Shown piece after piece: positions 1-6,126 of a DNA stretch of 6,624 nucleotides (positions are counted from its first letter, which is position 1; the number at the start of each line of letters is the position of its first letter). A program made the translations under genes and the position numbers. The DNA is from Campylobacter sp. (GTDB taxonomy: Bacteria; Campylobacterota; Campylobacteria; Campylobacterales; Campylobacteraceae): assembly GCA_021203945.1 (NCBI GenBank), contig JAJQAF010000283.1, forward strand, positions 1 through 6,624, in the 5' to 3' direction. The notes under the pieces are model-generated. The model was not told the DNA's origin. It saw only the letters and a list, made by a program, of their open reading frames with translations, and did no database searches.

Positions 1-1211
1 AAAACGACTATATGGTTTTTGATCTTCTGCGGTTTTATCATTTCGTTCGGCTCTATCGCAATCTCTTTTTCTATAAAATCTGCCAATAGATTTAAATTTT
101 TAAGTATAAAAGGCGTTATGAACATAGACAATACCGACGTTGCGATAAAAATTTGAGCCGTTTGAGATTCAAGTAAATCTCTAGCGTTCATGAGTCCGAA
201 AACAGCTAAGGCAAATTCCCCGACTTGACAAACGCTTAGCGCGGTTTTAGCCGAAACTCTTTTGCTTAAATATACCTTTAAAACCCCGAAAACCACGATA
301 GCTTTAATAATCATTACCGCTATGACGAGACCGGCTATTATGAAAATATTTTGCATAACGACGCCGAAATTTATCTGCATGCCTATAATTATAAAAAACA
401 GCCCTAACAAAATATCTCGAAACGGTATCAAGTCGGCTTCTATTTGATGCTTGTATTGCGTTTCCGCCATCATCATGCCCGCTAAAAACGCTCCCAAAGA
501 GTATGAAAACCCAAATACGTGCGCAAGTTCGCTGCCGCCGACTACGAGCAGTAGTATCGTAGTTATGAAAACCTCTTGCGAATTCGTCTGCACGACCTTA
601 TAAAATATCCAGTTGATGACGTATTTACCTATGACGTAGAGGACTACAATCAAAACAAGCGCGCTTATTAAAGTCTTTAGTAAAAGTTCGTTTATGGAGC
701 TTTCTTGATTGCTGAAGATATCGACCATCAAAAGTATAGGGATGACGGCGATGTCTTGAAAAAGCAAAATTCCAAGTGCCTTGCGACCGTAGTTTTGAGT
801 AATGTCTTCGCTATCGTTTAGCGTTTTTAATACGATTGCCGTTGATGAAAGCGCAAAAGCTAATCCGGCGATTAATGACGCCCTATCGCCTATATCTATA
901 ACGTAAAAAATAAATATACCTATAAGAAATCCGCTTATACATACTTGTAAAGTTCCGTTTAAGAAAACTTCTTTTTTCATCGCCATTAAATGTTTAAAGC
1001 TAAATTCAAGCCCTATCGTAAACATCAAAAAAACTATGCCGAATTCCGCTATATGCTCAACATCGGAGCTGCTTCTAAGATCTAGTACTTCCGACAGTAT
1101 TACGCCTGTTACGATGTAGCCTATAATCGTAGGTATGGAAAATTTATTAAATAAAACGTTTAATACGACTGAAATGGCAATTGTGATTAAAAGTATTAGC
1201 AAAAAATCCAT
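1..1211 (-). CDS. kefB: KefB-like monovalent cation/proton antiporter (CPA2 family), 3' end cut by window edge
   Basis: Inner-membrane transporter that exchanges K+ (or Na+) for protons. It was translated by hand from an ATG at 1211 and stays open for 403 codons to the window edge, so the C-terminus is missing. The N-terminus MDFLLILLITIAISVVLNVL starts a chain of hydrophobic segments, about 12 in all. Family landmarks are GLAFALSSTAIVLKTL (116-131), the GRKALGILLFQDIAVIP stretch with the Gln-Asp transport pair at Q152/D153, SLGAFLAG (238-245), PFRDILLGLFFIIIGM (263-278) and QVGEFALAVFGL (329-340). The last visible residues, KNHIVV (398-403), look like the first strand of a cytoplasmic TrkA-N/RCK nucleotide-binding domain. 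The gene starts 4 bases after the hspR stop, so it is very likely co-transcribed with cbpA-hspR; a weak GAGGG precedes the start. Family is sure; the ion and the gating ligand are not. E. coli KefB is glutathione-gated, which need not apply here. Confidence 0.93.
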   Translation of the reverse strand, partial: MDFLLILLITIAISVVLNVLFNKFSIPTIIGYIVTGVILSEVLDLRSSSDVEHIAEFGIVFLMFTIGLEFSFKHLMAMKKEVFLNGTLQVCISGFLIGIFIFYVIDIGDRASLIAGLAFALSSTAIVLKTLNDSEDITQNYGRKALGILLFQDIAVIPILLMVDIFSNQESSINELLLKTLISALVLIVVLYVIGKYVINWIFYKVVQTNSQEVFITTILLLVVGGSELAHVFGFSYSLGAFLAGMMMAETQYKHQIEADLIPFRDILLGLFFIIIGMQINFGVVMQNIFIIAGLVIAVMIIKAIVVFGVLKVYLSKRVSAKTALSVCQVGEFALAVFGLMNARDLLESQTAQIFIATSVLSMFITPFILKNLNLLADFIEKEIAIEPNEMIKPQKIKNHIVV

Positions 1212-1215
1212 TTGG

Positions 1216-1593
1216 TTATTTCTTTCCCTCATAAAAGATAAGATCAAAACTATTTTTGTGTTTTACGAGCGATTTTTTTGTCGGTATCGTGCCTTGTTTG
1301 CTTTGATTTAGTTGCTCTTTTAACTCTTCGATAGTCGTTTCGAATTCGTCCAGTTTTTCTTTTAGCTGAAGTATGACGTCTACGCCCGCTAAATTTACTC
1401 CAAGATCGCGTGTCAAACGAAGGATCATTTTTACGCGATCGACATCTTTTTGAGAATATAGCCGCATACGCCCGTCCGTTCTTGACGGTTCGATTAGTCC
1501 TTCGCGCTCGTATTGACGTAAAGTCTGAGGATGTATGCTCAGAACCTTTGCCACTATGCTGATAAGATATACTGGTTCATCGTAATTTTGCAT
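1216..1593 (-). CDS. hspR: HspR, MerR-family heat-shock repressor
   Basis: DNA-binding repressor of chaperone genes; family members bind the HAIR inverted repeat and commonly need DnaK as co-repressor. The protein has 125 residues, usual for HspR. The MerR-type winged helix occupies about 8-75: recognition region VLSIHPQTLRQYEREGLIEP (17-36), wing RTDGRMRLYSQKDVDRV (38-54), and a helix with RDLGVNLAGVDVIL (62-75). A coiled-coil dimerisation helix follows (about 76-98), then a basic, probably flexible tail. There is no cysteine in the protein, so metal or thiol sensing of the usual MerR type is unlikely. The ATG at 1593 lies 3 bases after the cbpA stop, with GGAG 6 bases upstream. Its likely operator is the repeat at 2515-2535, which would make the operon self-repressing. 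The gene order cbpA-hspR matches C. jejuni and H. pylori as known from the literature. Confidence 0.95.
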   Translation of the reverse strand: MQNYDEPVYLISIVAKVLSIHPQTLRQYEREGLIEPSRTDGRMRLYSQKDVDRVKMILRLTRDLGVNLAGVDVILQLKEKLDEFETTIEELKEQLNQSKQGTIPTKKSLVKHKNSFDLIFYEGKK

Positions 1594-1596
1594 ATT

Positions 1597-2469
1597 TTAC
1601 TCCGGTAATTTTTCTTTCAAAATTTCAACGAATTTCGGATCTAGTTCGTGAATGTCGGGTAATTTTATTCGAGCCTTTAGATAGAGATCTCCGTAAATTC
1701 CGCTTTTTCTATTTTGCACTCCATAGCCTTTTAGGCGGATTTTTGTTCCTGTTTTGGAATTTTCGGCAATTTTTATAGTGACGTCTTTTTTCAAAGTACG
1801 GATGCTGACTTTGCCGCCGAACATCATCGTTTTAAGCGGAATTTCAACGTCTTTGTAAAGATCGTCGCCGTCTCGGTCGTATTCGTCGCTCGGCTCTATA
1901 TTTACGCTTAGGATCAAATCCCCGCTTTTACCGCCGCCGCTTTTGCCTTTACCTTTTATTCGAAGCTTTTCGCCGTCGTTTATGCCGCTTGGAATTTTGA
2001 TTTTGAGGCTGTCGCCGTTTAAATTTATCCTATGTTCGCCGCCTTGTATCGCTACGTCGAAAGGAATGCTTACCTTTGCGTTTATATCAAGATCTATGCC
2101 GCCAAATCCTCCAAAACCGCCTCCAAAGCCGTCGAAACCGCTACTAAATTTTGCTCCTCCGCCAAAGCTTCCAGAAAATATATTTTTTAAAATTTCGTTT
2201 AGATCGCCCATATCCGCCGAGCCTTGCGCAAAATCGTGAAAATTTTGCCCGCCAAACATACTATCGCCGTATCGATCGTATTGTGCGCGTTTTTTCTCGT
2301 CGCTTAAGATTTCATATGCTGCGTTTATCTCTTTAAATTTATCTTCGGCTCCGGAATCTTTGTTAATATCCGGATGATATTTTCTAGCCAATCTTCTGTA
2401 TGCTTTTTTGATTTCATCGTTTGTAGCGCCCTTTGAGACGCCTAAAGTCTCGTATAAACTCTCGCTCAT
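1597..2469 (-). CDS. cbpA: CbpA, type II DnaJ/Hsp40 co-chaperone
   Basis: Cytoplasmic co-chaperone that delivers unfolded clients to DnaK and stimulates its ATPase. The protein has 290 residues. The J domain is at about 3-68 with the diagnostic HPD at 32-34 inside [11 protein letters not shown] Gly/Phe-rich linker follows (about 97-124, repeated GFGG units), then two beta-rich client-binding domains (about 128-195 and 200-270) and a short C-terminal dimerisation tail ([13 protein letters not shown]). The four CxxCxGxG zinc motifs of true DnaJ are absent, which places it in the CbpA/DnaJ-B class. The start is well supported: AAGGAG lies 5 bases upstream of the ATG. It is the first gene of the cbpA-hspR-kefB operon, read from the promoter at 2501-2530, and is divergent from htrA. 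In E. coli CbpA also binds curved DNA; nothing here tests that. Confidence 0.96.
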   Translation of the reverse strand: MSESLYETLGVSKGATNDEIKKAYRRLARKYHPDINKDSGAEDKFKEINAAYEILSDEKKRAQYDRYGDSMFGGQNFHDFAQGSADMGDLNEILKNIFSGSFGGGAKFSSGFDGFGGGFGGFGGIDLDINAKVSIPFDVAIQGGEHRINLNGDSLKIKIPSGINDGEKLRIKGKGKSGGGKSGDLILSVNIEPSDEYDRDGDDLYKDVEIPLKTMMFGGKVSIRTLKKDVTIKIAENSKTGTKIRLKGYGVQNRKSGIYGDLYLKARIKLPDIHELDPKFVEILKEKLPE

Positions 2470-2500
2470 ATCGTCTCCTTTATTATGTTTTTTGATGTAT

Positions 2501-2530
2501 ATTGTAGCATAAAACTTTAGTCTAAGTCAA
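2501..2530 (-). promoter_or_regulatory. Sigma-70-type promoter of the cbpA-hspR-kefB operon
   Basis: Read on the minus strand, the -35 is TTGACT (2525-2530) and the -10 is TACAAT (2501-2506), with an 18-base spacer. The -10 is part of TATGCTACAAT (2501-2511), which fits the extended -10 form TNTGNTANAAT typical of Campylobacter housekeeping promoters. Transcription would start near 2494, leaving a leader of about 25 bases that contains the AAGGAG ribosome site of cbpA. The -35 is unusually good for this group. Confidence 0.75.
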
Positions 2531-2535
2531 TCAAG
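2515..2535. promoter_or_regulatory. HAIR-like HspR operator
   Basis: The sequence CTTTAGT-N7-AATCAAG matches the HspR inverted repeat CTTGAGT-N7-ACTCAAG at 12 of 14 positions, with exactly the right 7-base spacing. It covers the -35 hexamer and the upstream part of the spacer of the cbpA promoter, so bound HspR would block RNA polymerase. As HspR is encoded two genes into this operon, negative autoregulation is the natural reading. It lies about 57 bases upstream of the htrA -10, so an effect on htrA is possible but less direct. Binding itself is inferred. Confidence 0.75.
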
Positions 2536-2581
2536 GTTAGGTTTATTTACTTATCTTGAAAATCATTAAAATTTTATTATT

Positions 2582-2600
2582 ATGATAATTTTATAATCAT
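2582..2600. promoter_or_regulatory. Imperfect palindrome across the htrA -10 (possible operator)
   Basis: ATGAT at 2582-2586 and ATCAT at 2596-2600 form an inverted repeat with a 9-base AT-only centre, and the htrA -10 lies inside it. The position would suit a repressor. However, the arms are short and the region is AT-rich, so chance is a real alternative. No regulator is recognised. Confidence 0.25.
2592..2597 (+). promoter_or_regulatory. Probable -10 element of the htrA promoter
   Basis: A consensus TATAAT lies 32 bases before the htrA ATG, giving a predicted start near 2604 and a leader of about 26 bases. No -35 with normal spacing is evident; the region upstream is a run of A/T tracts (2561-2590), as is usual for Campylobacter promoters that rely on the -10 and periodic T-tracts. 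A second candidate, GATAAT at 2584-2589, overlaps the same region. A TTGAAA at 2556-2561 is too far away to pair well with either. Confidence 0.55.
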
Positions 2601-2629
2601 CGCGAAATTTCAAAATTGAGAGGTTGTAG

Positions 2630-4036
2630 ATGAAAAAAATTATGCTTATTTCAGCAGTTGCGGCAAGTTTTCTTTTTGCCGCCAATGTAAATTTTAACGA
2701 GGTAAATTCCGATGTTACTCGTATTTCGCCCGTTGGCAATGATAAAAATGTGATATTTTCATATCATAGCTCAATCTCGGAGGCTAAAAAATCAGTCGTA
2801 AATATCTCGACTACGAAAACCGTAAATTCTCAAGGCGTAGAGCAGATGTTCAGCGATCCGTTCTTTAAAGATTTTTTCGGATTTAATTTCGGTGTTCCAA
2901 AAGAGCGTGAAAAAAGTACCTCTTTAGGATCGGGCGTTATAGTTTCAAAAGACGGATATATCATAACAAATAACCATGTTATCGAAGATAGCGATCAAAT
3001 TTTAGTAACGTTGGCAAGCGGCGGCAAAGAGTATAAAGCCAAAGTCATAGGAAGCGATCCTAAAACGGATTTGGCGGTTATAAAGATTGAAGCAAACGGG
3101 CTTGACGCGATAACGTTTGCGGATTCTTCAAAGTTGCTTGACGGTGATATGGTATTTGCCATAGGTAATCCTTTCGGTGTCGGAGAAAGCGTAACCCAGG
3201 GCATAGTTTCGGGACTAAATAAAGACAATATAGGTTTAAATCAATATGAGAATTTTATTCAAACGGACGCATCTATAAATCCCGGAAATTCAGGCGGAGC
3301 GCTTGTCGATAGCAGAGGATATTTGGTCGGTATAAACTCGGCGATACTTTCTCGTAGCGGAGATAATAGCGGCATAGGTTTTGCGATACCTTCAAATATG
3401 GTAAAAGACATCGCCAAAAAGCTCATCAACGACGGTAAGATAGAACGCGGCTATATCGGCGTAATGATAGCGAATTTGACCGACGAGCAAAAAGATATTT
3501 ATACGAATAAAGAAGGCGCGTTAATTAGCAGCGTAGAAAAGGGATTGCCTGCCGATGAAGCCGGGCTAAAACGCGGCGATTTGGTTATCTCTGCAAACGA
3601 TAAGCCTATAAAAAGCGCAAACGACCTTAAAAATTTCATAGGCTCGTTATCCCCAAACAGCACGATAGAGCTTACTTATGAGCGTTCCGGCAAGACTATG
3701 AACGCTAAGATTAAACTGGCAAATATGGACACAAGCACGAAAGCTACGAAAGAGAATGCGATTATAGAAGGGTTAAGCGTTACCAATTTAAACGACGAAA
3801 CACGCTTTAAATTTAAGCTAAATCTCGATACGTTCGGCGTTTTGGTAACGGATGTAAAATCCGGCTCAAAGGCTGAAGAATTCGGTTTTGAGCGCGGCGA
3901 TATTATCGTTCAAGTAGGCGAAGAGATCATAAAAGACGTTCAGGGCTTTTCAAAAACGATAAAACAAGCAAGCGGTAAAAAGACGCTGGTTTGGGTCAAT
4001 CGCAAAGGCATAATGCAAGGGCTCGTCGTAAAATAG
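2630..4036 (+). CDS. htrA: HtrA/DegP-type serine protease and chaperone, exported
   Basis: Degrades and refolds damaged proteins in the periplasm. In H. pylori and C. jejuni HtrA is also secreted and cuts host E-cadherin. The protein has 468 residues. A Sec signal peptide covers about 1-17 or 18 (MKKIMLISAVAASFLFA, cleavage around LFA/AN). The trypsin-like domain spans about 45-265 with a full catalytic triad: His116 in TNNHVIE, Asp147 in DPKTDLAVIK and Ser221 in NPGNSGGAL. PDZ1 is at about 272-365 (RGYIGV, then AGLKRGDLVIS) and PDZ2 at about 378-468 (GVLVTDVKSGSKAEEFGFERGDIIVQV). The start is supported by GAGAGG 6 bases upstream and by the signal peptide directly after it. The gene is divergent from cbpA and is followed by a hairpin before racR, so it may be transcribed alone. 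Confidence 0.97.
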   Translation: MKKIMLISAVAASFLFAANVNFNEVNSDVTRISPVGNDKNVIFSYHSSISEAKKSVVNISTTKTVNSQGVEQMFSDPFFKDFFGFNFGVPKEREKSTSLGSGVIVSKDGYIITNNHVIEDSDQILVTLASGGKEYKAKVIGSDPKTDLAVIKIEANGLDAITFADSSKLLDGDMVFAIGNPFGVGESVTQGIVSGLNKDNIGLNQYENFIQTDASINPGNSGGALVDSRGYLVGINSAILSRSGDNSGIGFAIPSNMVKDIAKKLINDGKIERGYIGVMIANLTDEQKDIYTNKEGALISSVEKGLPADEAGLKRGDLVISANDKPIKSANDLKNFIGSLSPNSTIELTYERSGKTMNAKIKLANMDTSTKATKENAIIEGLSVTNLNDETRFKFKLNLDTFGVLVTDVKSGSKAEEFGFERGDIIVQVGEEIIKDVQGFSKTIKQASGKKTLVWVNRKGIMQGLVVK

Positions 4037-4046
4037 CCGTAAAATA

Positions 4047-4081
4047 AAATTTCGGGCGAGTGCTTTACTCGTCTGAAATTT
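4047..4081 (+). terminator. Hairpin after htrA, probable transcription terminator
   Basis: Stem AAATTTCGGGCGAGT pairs with ACTCGTCTGAAATTT (15 pairs including two G-U) around a GCTTT loop, starting 10 bases after the htrA stop. On the plus strand the tail is only the ATTT inside the stem followed by AAACC. On the minus strand the hairpin is followed by TTTTATTTT, which is the better U-tract. It probably ends or trims the htrA transcript, but its polarity is ambiguous. Confidence 0.5.
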
Positions 4082-4111
4082 AAACCGTGACTAGCTTCAA
4101 ACAAGATAAAA

Positions 4112-4140
4112 TTTAGATTTAACTTTGAATCTGTTATAAT
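4112..4140 (+). promoter_or_regulatory. Promoter of the racRS operon, extended -10 type
   Basis: TATAAT at 4135-4140 is preceded by TCTGT, giving TCTGTTATAAT (4130-4140), a full match to the Campylobacter extended -10 TNTGNTATAAT. TTTAGA at 4112-4117 is a 4-of-6 match to the -35 with a 17-base spacer. The predicted start is near 4147, giving a leader of about 20 bases with the AGGA ribosome site at 4158-4161. Confidence 0.75.
4115..4132. promoter_or_regulatory. 18-bp near-palindrome within the racR promoter spacer (possible operator)
   Basis: AGATTTAA-CT-TTGAATCT: seven of eight positions in each arm are complementary. It fills the stretch between the -35 and -10 boxes and overlaps the TCTG of the extended -10. 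A protein bound here would directly control racRS transcription. OmpR-type regulators such as RacR more often use direct repeats, so the ligand could be another factor. No binding protein can be named. Confidence 0.4.
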
Positions 4141-4168
4141 TTTTGCAAATAAAATTTAGGAAATTTTG

Positions 4169-4849
4169 ATGATAAAAATTTTGATGATAGAAGACGATAT
4201 GGAGCTAGCCGAAATTTTAACCGAATACCTTGATAAATATGATATGAAAGTTACTACGGCAGAAGAGCCGTATATCGGACTTTCAACGTTAAATACGCAG
4301 GATTTTGACCTTGTTATTCTTGATCTTACTTTACCGGGTCTTGACGGACTTGAGGTATGCAAAGAGATAAGAAAAAGACACAATATCCCTGTCATTATAT
4401 CAAGTGCCAGACACGATATAACGGATAAAGTGAACGCTCTTGATAACGGAGCGGACGATTACTTGCCAAAGCCGTATGATCCTCAAGAGCTTCTAGCCCG
4501 TATAAGAAGTCATTTACGTCGCCAAAGCGTAAGCGCGAGCGATGAAAATACGCAAAATCAACAAAAAGACATCGTGCTTAAAGATTATGAACACGAGATA
4601 TTTTTTAAAGGAGCGCCTCTAAATTTAACCGCTGCCGAATACGATATATTAAAGTATCTTTTGCAAAAGGAGAGCGGTGCGGTCACGCGGGAGGAGCTGA
4701 TTTATAATTGCGAAAGCATAAACGAGGACAGCTCAAACAAAAGCATAGACGTCATAATCGGCAGAATACGCGCCAAACTCGGCGAAAATACAAAAGAGCC
4801 CAGATATATCCATGCGATTCGCGGTATCGGTTATAAGTTAGTATTGTAA
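4169..4849 (+). CDS. racR: RacR-like OmpR/PhoB-family response regulator
   Basis: Phosphorylation-controlled transcription factor, paired with the downstream kinase. It has 226 residues counted from the ATG at 4169. The receiver domain is about 1-115: acidic pocket E8-D9-D10, phospho-acceptor D52 in VILDLTLPGLDG, Ser79 at the switch position in VIISSA, and conserved Lys101 in YLPKPYD. A Gln/Ser/Asn-rich linker (about 117-133) leads to a winged-helix DNA-binding domain (about 134-226) ending in the typical RGIGYKLVL. An in-frame TTG at 4166 could extend the protein by one residue, but ATG at 4169 is better spaced from AGGA (7 bases) and matches the family N-terminus. The stop overlaps the racS start by one base (TAATG). 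The name is by similarity to C. jejuni RacR and H. pylori ArsR; a paralogous OmpR regulator cannot be excluded. Confidence 0.88.
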   Translation: MIKILMIEDDMELAEILTEYLDKYDMKVTTAEEPYIGLSTLNTQDFDLVILDLTLPGLDGLEVCKEIRKRHNIPVIISSARHDITDKVNALDNGADDYLPKPYDPQELLARIRSHLRRQSVSASDENTQNQQKDIVLKDYEHEIFFKGAPLNLTAAEYDILKYLLQKESGAVTREELIYNCESINEDSSNKSIDVIIGRIRAKLGENTKEPRYIHAIRGIGYKLVL

Positions 4850-6126
4850 TGCCGCGCTCGTCGATATTTATCACGATAACGTTTATTTTCGCATTAGCCC
4901 TTAGCTCGATATTCTTAGCGTTTTTATGGCTAATGGGATACGATAAGCAAAATTACACTAGAGAGCTTAACTCAAAATATTCTAACGTGGCACGCACGAA
5001 TTTGTTTTATATGGGCGGAATAATCGATAAAAGCGAATACGATAGGCAGCTTCAAAACATTGATATGCCCGAAATATCCAACGTTTCTCAAAAAAATGAA
5101 ATTTTGCAAAAAGCCGGCGTCATAGAGGAAATTTCGGATGATATAGGCTCAAGCGCGATACTGCTTTACGATAAACACCATTACCTAAAAATTCAACATC
5201 TTGACGAGACAAAGCTACTGATGGATAAAGAATTCCAGCCGTATCGATACGAGGTAATAAAAGCCGTATTTATCGTTGTAGCGATAATCTTGCTAGCGGC
5301 TTATATCTTTGTGATATATAAGATAAAGCCTCTTCGTAGGTTAAAGCGCCAGATAGATAAATTCGCAAACGGCGAGCTTAACGAAGTCAGAAACGTTAGC
5401 AGCGGAAGCGATGAAATTTCGGAGGTATCGCAGGCTTTTTACGATGCGGTCTCGCAGATAAAAGCGTTAAACGATTCTAGGCATCTTTTCTTGCGAAATA
5501 TTATGCACGAGTTAAAAACTCCTATAACAAAGGGGCTAATAGCGGCGCAGATGATAGAGCGCGGCAAAAATCAAGAGCGCTTAATATCGGTATTCCATAA
5601 GCTTGAAAGTTTGATAAACGAGCTTGCGGCCATCGAGCAAACGACGTCAAAAATAGCTTTAAACAATAAAACCGCTTGCTTTGTGCAGGATCTCGTTGAT
5701 GAGGCGCTTGATATAGCGATGGTTGAAAAAGGGCAAGTAACCGTAAGCGAGATTGACGAGCTAATGCTTACGGTTGATTTTAAACTTTTTACTATCGCTA
5801 TAAAAAATATGATAGACAACGGCATAAAATATTCCGACGATAAACACGTAAATATCGTTATTTGCAAAGAGCATATAAAATTTATTACAAAGGGCTTTAA
5901 ACTCAAAAACGATCTGAAATTTTATATCCAGCCGTTCATGAAAGGCGAAAATACCCAAAAAAGTTTTGGTCTGGGGCTTTACATCGTAAGCAATATCCTT
6001 GAAGCTCACGGTTTGAAACTAGGATACGAATATAAAAACGGGTTAAACGTATTTATCTTCGAGAATTTGCAAGATATAATACTATCTCAAAATAACGATA
6101 CAAAAAAGGAAACAAATGGCGGCTAA
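4849..6126 (+). CDS. racS: RacS/ArsS-like membrane sensor histidine kinase
   Basis: Senses an environmental cue and phosphorylates the RacR-like regulator. The protein has 425 residues. A first membrane helix lies at about 6-29, a periplasmic sensor of about 105 residues at 30-135, a second helix at about 137-157, and a HAMP linker at about 159-212. The HisKA dimerisation helix carries phospho-acceptor His220 in NIMHELKTPITKG, followed by an ATPase domain with its N-box (KNMIDNGIKYS; N320, N324) and G2 box (SFGLGLYIV, 372-380). The expected DxGxG G1 box is degenerate: at about 346-352 the chain reads ITKGFKL with no Asp. The domain between N and G2 boxes is short. Translation is coupled to racR by a 1-base overlap, and the last 11 bases overlap the next gene. 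Family is firm; racS rather than another ArsS-family kinase is inferred from the partner. In C. jejuni RacRS is linked to growth temperature, electron-acceptor supply and colonisation. Confidence 0.87.
   Translation: MPRSSIFITITFIFALALSSIFLAFLWLMGYDKQNYTRELNSKYSNVARTNLFYMGGIIDKSEYDRQLQNIDMPEISNVSQKNEILQKAGVIEEISDDIGSSAILLYDKHHYLKIQHLDETKLLMDKEFQPYRYEVIKAVFIVVAIILLAAYIFVIYKIKPLRRLKRQIDKFANGELNEVRNVSSGSDEISEVSQAFYDAVSQIKALNDSRHLFLRNIMHELKTPITKGLIAAQMIERGKNQERLISVFHKLESLINELAAIEQTTSKIALNNKTACFVQDLVDEALDIAMVEKGQVTVSEIDELMLTVDFKLFTIAIKNMIDNGIKYSDDKHVNIVICKEHIKFITKGFKLKNDLKFYIQPFMKGENTQKSFGLGLYIVSNILEAHGLKLGYEYKNGLNVFIFENLQDIILSQNNDTKKETNGG

Noticed and set aside
262..447. 61-codon plus-strand ORF
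   Set aside because: Antisense to the strongly supported kefB-like reading frame; low-complexity hydrophobic text that mirrors the membrane segments.
1943..2239. 98-codon plus-strand ORF rich in proline
   Set aside because: It lies wholly inside cbpA on the opposite strand; its proline-rich text is the complement of the Gly/Phe-rich linker. No ribosome site or family resemblance.
2555..2575. Second HAIR element beginning CTTGAAA
   Set aside because: The right half at the required 7-base spacing does not resemble ACTCAAG.
2582..2600. Fur box over the htrA -10
   Set aside because: GATAAT is present, but alignment with the 19-bp consensus fails through most of the second half.
2633..2639. A7 tract at the second codon of htrA as a phase-variation switch
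   Set aside because: Seven A is short and ordinary in this AT-rich DNA; Campylobacter phase variation is mostly in longer G/C tracts, and htrA is not a known contingency gene.
4053..4075. CIRCE (HrcA operator), because of GAGTGCT in the region
   Set aside because: The arms do not match TTAGCACTC-N9-GAGTGCTAA; the bases belong to the hairpin after htrA.
4166..4168. TTG as the racR start codon
   Set aside because: It adds one residue only, sits just 4 bases from AGGA, and the following ATG gives the usual family N-terminus and better spacing.
4156..4395. 79-codon minus-strand ORF over the racR start
   Set aside because: Antisense to the conserved receiver domain and crosses the racR ribosome site; Ser-rich text typical of a shadow frame.
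5571..5906. 111-codon minus-strand ORF, Ser/Ile-rich
   Set aside because: Antisense shadow of racS, whose histidine kinase motifs run through the same stretch; no upstream ribosome site was evident.
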